Shown one piece after another: positions 6,308 to 10,157 of a DNA stretch of 10,157 bases (position 1 is its first letter; each line of letters starts with the position of its first letter). Source of the stretch: Pseudomonadota bacterium (lineage in GTDB: Bacteria; Desulfobacterota; Desulfobaccia; Desulfobaccales; 0-14-0-80-60-11). Below the pieces are notes generated by a model that saw only the letters and a program-made list of their open reading frames with translations, did no database searches and was not told the origin of the DNA. The translations under genes and the position numbers were made by a program. Location of the stretch: contig JAHIKF010000298.1 in NCBI GenBank assembly GCA_018897875.1, positions 1 to 10,157 on the forward strand. Direction: 5' to 3'.

Positions 6308-6442
6308 GGTGCGTTTTACGCCCCCTGAGATCCGTAGGGCGCGTCTCACGCGCCATTTTTGGTGCGTAGAACGCGGCCGATAAAGGGAAATTACCTTTTT
6401 GAGCCTATATTTTAGTATAAACAGGCGCGTGGAACGCGCCTG
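6308..6442. repeat. Four GCGT-NNN-ACGC mini-hairpins (REP-like)
   Basis: Four units share a GCGT/ACGC core around a 3-nt loop: 6311-6321 (loop TTT), 6341-6351 (loop CTC), 6364-6374 (loop AGA) and 6427-6437 (loop GGA). The second extends to a 7-bp stem (6338-6354) preceded by GTAG, a REP-type foot. The fourth extends to a perfect 9-bp stem, CAGGCGCGT/ACGCGCCTG (6422-6442). The loops vary while the stem cores stay constant. Confidence 0.65.
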
Positions 6443-6454
6443 ACCAATACACCG

Positions 6455-6482
6455 GCTGAAAGCTGACCGCTGACAGCTGATA
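6455..6482 (-). repeat. Heptanucleotide repeat, four GCTGANN units
   Basis: The plus strand reads GCTGAAA, GCTGACC, GCTGACA, GCTGATA, followed by GCT and six Ts. On the minus strand the units become NNTCAGC, close to the GGTCAGT units found after rng. The array ends 23 nt before the rng start codon. The T-run follows only a very short stem, so I do not call a terminator. Confidence 0.6.
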
Positions 6483-6505
6483 GCTTTTTTCATATAAATA
6501 ACCCT

Positions 6506-8017
6506 ATGCCCAACTTACTGCTGATCAGCGTCACCGAATGGGACACCCGGGTAGCTTTTCTCGAAGACGGACGCCTGGCGGAGTTTTACGTCGAGGGCCA
6601 ATCGCAAAACGGTCCCGTGGGCAACGTCTACAAGGGCCGGGTGACCAGGCTCCTGCCCGGCATGGCCGCATCCTTTGTGGATGTGGGCCTGGACCGGCCC
6701 GCCTACCTCTTTGCCGAAGATGTGATCGCCCAGGAAGATGAATTTTTTCAGGTCTGGCTCAAAGGCGAGATCGACGAGAACCCGCCCTCCCGGCGGCTTC
6801 CCCCCGCCACCATCAGCGACCTGCTCCATGAGGGCCAGGAAGTGCTGGTCCAGGTGTTGCGAGGCCCCACCCCCAACAAAGGCGCCCGCCTCACCACCCA
6901 CATCAGCCTGGCCGGCCACTACCTGGTCTACATGCCCACCCTGAGCCAACTGGGGGTTTCCCGCCGCATCAATGACGAGCCGGAACGCCAGAGAATCAAG
7001 GCCACCCTGGAAGAATTGCGGCCCGCGGCCGGGGGGCTCATCGCCCGCACCGCCTGCCGGGGCCAGGGTCTGGAGAAGCTGACCCGGGAACGGGACCTGC
7101 TCATGGGGATCTGGCAGCGCCTCCGGCGCAAAAAGGACCACGCCACCTGCCCCAGCCTCCTGCATCAGGAACTGGAGGCCGCCCGGCGCGTGGTGCGTGA
7201 GCTCTATTCTCCCGAGGTGGACCGGGTCCTGGTGGACGACCCCGCGGCCTTTGAGCGCATCGTCGACTATCTGGAAGCCCTCAATCCCCTGGATAAATAC
7301 CGGGTGGAACTCCATGCCGGGCCCGAGCCCATCTTCAGCCATTTCGGCCTGGAAATCGATTGGGACAAACTCCTGGCGCCCAAGGTCTGGCTTAAGAGCG
7401 GCGGTTATCTGCTCATCGACCCCACCGAGGCCCTCACCGCCATTGACGTCAATACCGGGCGCTTCGTGGGCCGCAAACACCTGGAGGAAACCCTCCTCAA
7501 GACCAACCTGGAGGCCGCCAAGGAAATCGCCCGGCAGCTCAGGCTCAGGAACATCGGGGGCCTCATCGTCATCGACTTCATCGACCAGGAAAAGGCGGCC
7601 CACCGGGACCTGGTCTACCAGACCCTGTTGGAGGCCCTGGCCCGGGACCGGGCCAAGACCACGGCGCTGCCCATTTCCTCCCTGGGACTGGTGGAGATGA
7701 CCCGGCAGAGAGTCCGGGACAGCCTGGCCCAGACCATCACCGAACCCTGCGGCGCCTGCGGCGGCCGGGGCCTGACCTTGACCCCCCAAATCGTGGCCTG
7801 CGACCTGCTGCGCCAGCTAACCGCCGAGGCCCGGGAATTCCCCGGCTACCAGCTTCACCTTTCGGCGCATCCCCAGGTGATGGCCATCCTTGAAAAAGAC
7901 GGCGCCCGGCTGCTCAAGCGCCTGGCCAAAGAGCACCAGGTAAAGGTGACCCTGACCCCCCAGCCCCAATTCGCCCGGGACCATTACACCATCACCCACG
8001 AATGGCCGGGGAAGTGA
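6506..8017 (+). CDS. rng: Ribonuclease G (RNase E/G family endoribonuclease)
   Basis: This single-strand endoribonuclease takes part in 16S rRNA 5'-end maturation and mRNA decay. Its 503 residues match RNase G, without the long C-terminal scaffold of RNase E. It opens with the family N-terminus LLISVTEWDTRVAFLEDGRL. The S1 RNA-binding domain is at about 37-130 (GNVYKGRVTRLLPGMAASFVDVG). The DNase I-like catalytic part has metal-binding Asp314 (TAIDVNTGRFVG) and Asp357 (GLIVIDFID). The zinc-link Cys pair 415/418 (PCGACGGRG) supports tetramer formation in relatives. The ATG at 6506 has no visible Shine-Dalgarno sequence (AT-rich CATATAAATAACCCT precedes it), yet the N-terminus aligns with the family, so the start is kept. 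Its stop codon lies inside the first unit of a heptanucleotide array. The usual neighbours rplU, rpmA and obg do not follow here; AT-rich accessory genes do. Confidence 0.95.
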   Translation: MPNLLLISVTEWDTRVAFLEDGRLAEFYVEGQSQNGPVGNVYKGRVTRLLPGMAASFVDVGLDRPAYLFAEDVIAQEDEFFQVWLKGEIDENPPSRRLPPATISDLLHEGQEVLVQVLRGPTPNKGARLTTHISLAGHYLVYMPTLSQLGVSRRINDEPERQRIKATLEELRPAAGGLIARTACRGQGLEKLTRERDLLMGIWQRLRRKKDHATCPSLLHQELEAARRVVRELYSPEVDRVLVDDPAAFERIVDYLEALNPLDKYRVELHAGPEPIFSHFGLEIDWDKLLAPKVWLKSGGYLLIDPTEALTAIDVNTGRFVGRKHLEETLLKTNLEAAKEIARQLRLRNIGGLIVIDFIDQEKAAHRDLVYQTLLEALARDRAKTTALPISSLGLVEMTRQRVRDSLAQTITEPCGACGGRGLTLTPQIVACDLLRQLTAEAREFPGYQLHLSAHPQVMAILEKDGARLLKRLAKEHQVKVTLTPQPQFARDHYTITHEWPGK

Positions 8018-8076
8018 GCCGTGAGCAGTGAGCGGTAAGCAGTTATCAGTTGCCAGTGGTCAGTGGTCAGTGTTAA
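8014..8076 (+). repeat. Tandem heptanucleotide array, nine units, overlapping the rng stop
   Basis: The units in order are GTGAGCC, GTGAGCA, GTGAGCG, GTAAGCA, GTTATCA, GTTGCCA, GTGGTCA, GTGGTCA and GTGTTAA. Every unit starts with GT, and the pattern drifts from GTGAGCA to GTGGTCA. The rng TGA (8015-8017) is within the first unit. The same unit, in the same orientation relative to the preceding gene, follows the DUF2905 gene at 1025-1066. Confidence 0.85.
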
Positions 8077-8107
8077 ATGAAACGCAGGGGTCTTAGCGTA
8101 ACCGACT

Positions 8108-8128
8108 ATTGACCATTATCAATTGACC
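8108..8128 (+). repeat. Short heptanucleotide-period block ATTGACC/ATTATCA/ATTGACC
   Basis: Three units of 7 nt lie 31 nt after the larger array and may be a diverged continuation of it. The block sits just before the PD-(D/E)xK gene. It is a weak call because only three units are seen. Confidence 0.45.
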
Positions 8129-8175
8129 ACCATTGAGCGTAGTGAGGTTATCGTGTTTGGAAGTCGGAGATTTCA

Positions 8176-8919
8176 GTGAGTAAGGATGAGGAATTTAGGA
8201 AAAAAATCCACGATTGGCTAAGTAGCCAGGGGTATCCTCTAGAGATGCAAGTCTCCTTAGCTTTCAAGCAATCCGGATTTTCAATCAGGCAATCAAATTT
8301 CTATGCCGACCCTGAAACGGGCGAATCAAGAGAGATTGATGTCATCGCCACAACAGAAGATCTCTCATGGTCAAAGTATGTATCTTATGTCATAGAGTGT
8401 AAAGTCAGCCGTGATAAGCCTTGGGTACTTTTTACCACAGAGAATTTGTTTGAAGGTTGGAATATATTTTTCACAAGAGCTGTCCTGACGGAAGAAGCAA
8501 GAAATGTTTTGATTAAGGCTTTTTCCGAAGACAAAGATAACCCGAAATTCGAATGGTTACGAGAAAAATTACTTTCTGGATATGGGCTAACTCAAGCTTT
8601 CACTTCTGGCCGCGATATACCACATGAGGCTATAATGAGCGTCTCCAAAGGGGCGATAGCTCGTAAAGTTGAGCAGGACAAACGTGCGGGTGGCGTTTTC
8701 GACGTAATCTTTCCCGTCATCATAATTGATGGACGCCTTTTTGAGTGCTTTCTCGACAATAGTTGCAGCGTCCAAATACGAGAGATTGAAGAGGGCGTTC
8801 TTTTTTCACCAAGGAGTATAGGAGGGACATTGACCTCCTGCATTAGGCTCGTAACTATCAAAAGCTTGCCGGAATTCTCACGAAAGGCATATGAAATGGC
8901 CAAAGTCGTTTTGACTTAG
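8176..8919 (+). CDS. PD-(D/E)xK restriction-endonuclease-like protein
   Basis: This 247-residue protein has a recognisable nuclease core in its N-terminal third. GYPLEMQVSLAFKQSGF is an amphipathic helix with Glu23. ESREIDVIA places Asp55 at the end of a strand, and YVIECKVS gives Glu74-x-Lys76. The D...ExK spacing (18 residues between) fits PD-(D/E)xK nucleases. The C-terminal two thirds is not recognised; no helicase, methyltransferase or membrane segment is visible. The start is GTG at 8176, with CGGAGA 5 nt upstream. The gene is AT-richer than rng and its codons differ, suggesting transfer. No modification gene sits beside it, so it is more likely an orphan defence or repair-type nuclease than half of a restriction-modification pair. 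The enzymatic activity is inferred from motifs. Confidence 0.7.
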   Translation: MSKDEEFRKKIHDWLSSQGYPLEMQVSLAFKQSGFSIRQSNFYADPETGESREIDVIATTEDLSWSKYVSYVIECKVSRDKPWVLFTTENLFEGWNIFFTRAVLTEEARNVLIKAFSEDKDNPKFEWLREKLLSGYGLTQAFTSGRDIPHEAIMSVSKGAIARKVEQDKRAGGVFDVIFPVIIIDGRLFECFLDNSCSVQIREIEEGVLFSPRSIGGTLTSCIRLVTIKSLPEFSRKAYEMAKVVLT

Positions 8920-9089
8920 GTCTCGAACGTGAAATCAGAAGGAGATTCTTGAATTAGCAGCGAATGAACTCGGGATTGCTGGCTTTTGAGAAAAGCAGGG
9001 TTTTGAACTAAAGCATGGGAGCGAGCAGAAGCTTGGCAGATAGGCCAAATTAACACACATTTTTGCATATATTTGAATAGAAAAATATT
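8920..9089. other. AT-rich spacer between the two nuclease genes
   Basis: No gene is called in these 170 nt. An AGAAGGAGA string near 8937-8945 looks like a ribosome-binding site, but only very short frames follow it. The last ~40 nt before the HNH gene are strongly AT-rich and may hold its promoter, but I could not find a well-spaced -35/-10 pair. Confidence 0.35.
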
Positions 9090-10085
9090 ATGAGCGTCGA
9101 ATTAAAAGACATTAAATTGCTTTGGGGTCGAGCTGCCAATAGATGTTCATTTACAGGCTGTAGGATAAAACTGAGTCAGGATAAGAAAAAAGCCTCAGAA
9201 TCATTCCCGATAGGAGAACAAGCACATATTGTTGGGAGGGAAGAACGTAGTGCACGAAGTAAGAGTATTTTGTCTATAGAAGATAGGGATTCATATCATA
9301 ATCTCATTCTATTATGCCCCAATCATCATACGATTATTGATAAGAATCAAGAGGATTACCCAATTGAAAAACTACATATGATGAAATCTCAGCATGAATA
9401 CTGGGTGGAAACCACCCTTTCAGAGTCCCATGATCTAAAAACCAAAGCAAGTGATATTATTTATGCCAATTTGATTGATATGGCCGTTGAAGATTGTTCA
9501 TTTAGTACTTGGGAAAATTGGATAAGTGTATTATATGGTCCGTCTCATGTGATCAAAAAAACTCTGCACAATAAGATATTAAACTATACTTTAAAGATGT
9601 ATAAGGCTGTATGGCCTGGAACATTACCAGAATTAGAATCTGCAATGAAACTTTTCTCAAATATTATGAATATAATGCTTCAATTCTATATGAAAAACAC
9701 CGATATTAAAGAGGATTATTTTATTGAGGATAGATCATATAAAAAACAACGGCTTCCAGAGGCTATATTTAATGAATTATCAGAAAAACGTAAGTGTTGG
9801 GAAAATTATTTGGATGAGCTGATAATAGAAGTCGTTAAAGCCGCGAACTGGCTTGCCGATTTAGTTCGAAGAGATATCAATCCGCTATTTATGGCTATTG
9901 ATGGTAAATTTTCTTTGGTTTGGGGTCCAGACGATGATTTCAGTTACAATACTATTGTCCCAGAGTATTCAATTGATGAAAAAAACCAATTAATTGATTC
10001 ATATGAAGAAAAATGTATGTACTTGATCACAGGGTTAAAAATTAGGCTTGTGAGATCCAGGCGATATCTGGTTGGAGCCCCTTGA
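9090..10085 (+). CDS. HNH endonuclease-domain protein with unassigned C-terminal region
   Basis: Residues about 10-110 form an HNH (beta-beta-alpha metal) nuclease domain: RCSFTGC (Cys19, Cys24), AHIVGREERSARS (His46), then YHNLILLCPNHHTIID (Asn71, Cys76, His79, His80) and a closing YPIEKLHMMKSQHEYW. The Cys pairs probably hold structural zinc; His46, Asn71 and His80 are the likely catalytic set. Residues 115-331 are mostly predicted helical and rich in Trp, Tyr and Lys; I do not recognise a family there. Such HNH-plus-unknown architectures are common among anti-phage effectors, but that role is only inferred. The ATG at 9090 lacks a clear Shine-Dalgarno sequence and sits in strongly AT-rich DNA. 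The whole gene is markedly AT-rich, unlike rng and hisA. Its last ~15 codons lie in GC-richer DNA that also carries a minus-strand reading frame, so the native C-terminus may be altered. Confidence 0.8.
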   Translation: MSVELKDIKLLWGRAANRCSFTGCRIKLSQDKKKASESFPIGEQAHIVGREERSARSKSILSIEDRDSYHNLILLCPNHHTIIDKNQEDYPIEKLHMMKSQHEYWVETTLSESHDLKTKASDIIYANLIDMAVEDCSFSTWENWISVLYGPSHVIKKTLHNKILNYTLKMYKAVWPGTLPELESAMKLFSNIMNIMLQFYMKNTDIKEDYFIEDRSYKKQRLPEAIFNELSEKRKCWENYLDELIIEVVKAANWLADLVRRDINPLFMAIDGKFSLVWGPDDDFSYNTIVPEYSIDEKNQLIDSYEEKCMYLITGLKIRLVRSRRYLVGAP

Positions 10086-10157
10086 AGTAACAGGTCATCG
10101 CCTCCACTAGGACCGGAAAGGTCTGACGGCCCCGCACGCGACAGGTTTGGCGCAAAG
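10042..10157 (-). CDS. C-terminal end of an unidentified protein, possibly a transposase (runs off right edge)
   Basis: On the minus strand a frame enters from the right edge and ends at TAA (10044-10042), giving 37 residues that include RQTFPVLVEAMTCYF and LQPDIAWISQ. The GC-rich codon use and the hydrophobic/aromatic pattern look like real coding sequence. The tail reminds me of transposase C-termini, but I cannot name an insertion-sequence family. It overlaps the 3' end of the HNH gene by 44 nt, tail to tail. It could also be an ordinary chromosomal gene. Confidence 0.4.
   Translation of the reverse strand, partial: LRQTCRVRGRQTFPVLVEAMTCYFKGLQPDIAWISQA

Noticed and set aside
6469..6490. 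Intrinsic terminator before rng (GCTGATAGCT then six Ts)
   Set aside because: The stem is only ~4 bp and A/T-containing; the similarity comes from the heptanucleotide repeat.
6221..6493. 90-residue minus-strand frame and 84-residue plus-strand frame (6129-6383) in the radical-SAM/rng gap
   Set aside because: Both are built from the intergenic repeats; neither has a ribosome-binding site or protein-like pattern.
6515..7789. 424-residue open frame on the minus strand
   Set aside because: It is a shadow of rng; its Gly/Gln/Val-rich composition is typical of the reverse frame of GC-rich genes.
8014..8076. Possible CRISPR-like array
   Set aside because: The units are 7 nt, contiguous and degenerate, with no spacers; the same holds for 1025-1066.
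8932..9040. Remnant of a small gene between the two nucleases
   Set aside because: One frame reads KEILELAANELGIAGF then a stop and ~16 further codons, but there is no start codon and no recognisable family; chance is as likely.
9090..10085. CBASS Cap5-type HNH-SAVED effector
   Set aside because: The HNH part fits, but I find no convincing SAVED features in the C-terminal part and no cyclase gene is in the window.

Overview
The window looks like a GC-rich bacterial chromosome, most likely from the Desulfobacterota (former Deltaproteobacteria). This is an inference. It rests on the fused radical-SAM/DUF2344 protein placed upstream of a ribonuclease G gene, a DUF2905 membrane protein, a GAF protein with a Cys-pair tail of a kind I associate with that group, and GC-rich codon use. 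No rRNA, tRNA or CRISPR array is visible.

Left part (1-1804, genes on the minus strand): the first 179 codons of a galactose-1-phosphate uridylyltransferase (galT, running off the left edge) with a plausible sigma70-type promoter. A 536-nt gene-free stretch follows, holding a paired REP-like hairpin element and a tandem heptanucleotide repeat. Next come a 70-residue DUF2905 membrane protein and a RelE/ParE-type toxin with its antitoxin; the antitoxin is translated first and overlaps the toxin by 4 nt.

Middle part (2050-8017, plus strand): hisA (histidine biosynthesis) has a promoter so close to its ATG that the mRNA may be leaderless. A GAF-domain protein with a C-terminal CxxC...CxxC tail follows 22 nt later. 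Then come an 831-residue radical-SAM protein fused to DUF2344 and ribonuclease G (rng). The 373 nt between the last two is a mosaic of small repeats: two direct copies and one inverted copy of a GTGAAGAATCTC element, four GCGT-NNN-ACGC mini-hairpins, and heptanucleotide repeats.

Right part (8018-10157): base composition becomes visibly AT-richer. Two nuclease-like genes lie here: a PD-(D/E)xK-type protein of 247 residues and an HNH-type protein of 331 residues whose C-terminal two thirds I cannot assign. They look like horizontally acquired defence-type genes placed just after rng. The last ~115 nt return to GC-rich sequence and hold, on the minus strand, the C-terminal end of another reading frame, possibly a transposase, that overlaps the 3' end of the HNH gene.

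The housekeeping genes are ordinary. The most interesting signals are the intergenic repeats (a heptanucleotide family just after stop codons, and a REP pair with compensatory base-pair swaps), the orphan nuclease pair, and the uncharacterised radical-SAM fusion.
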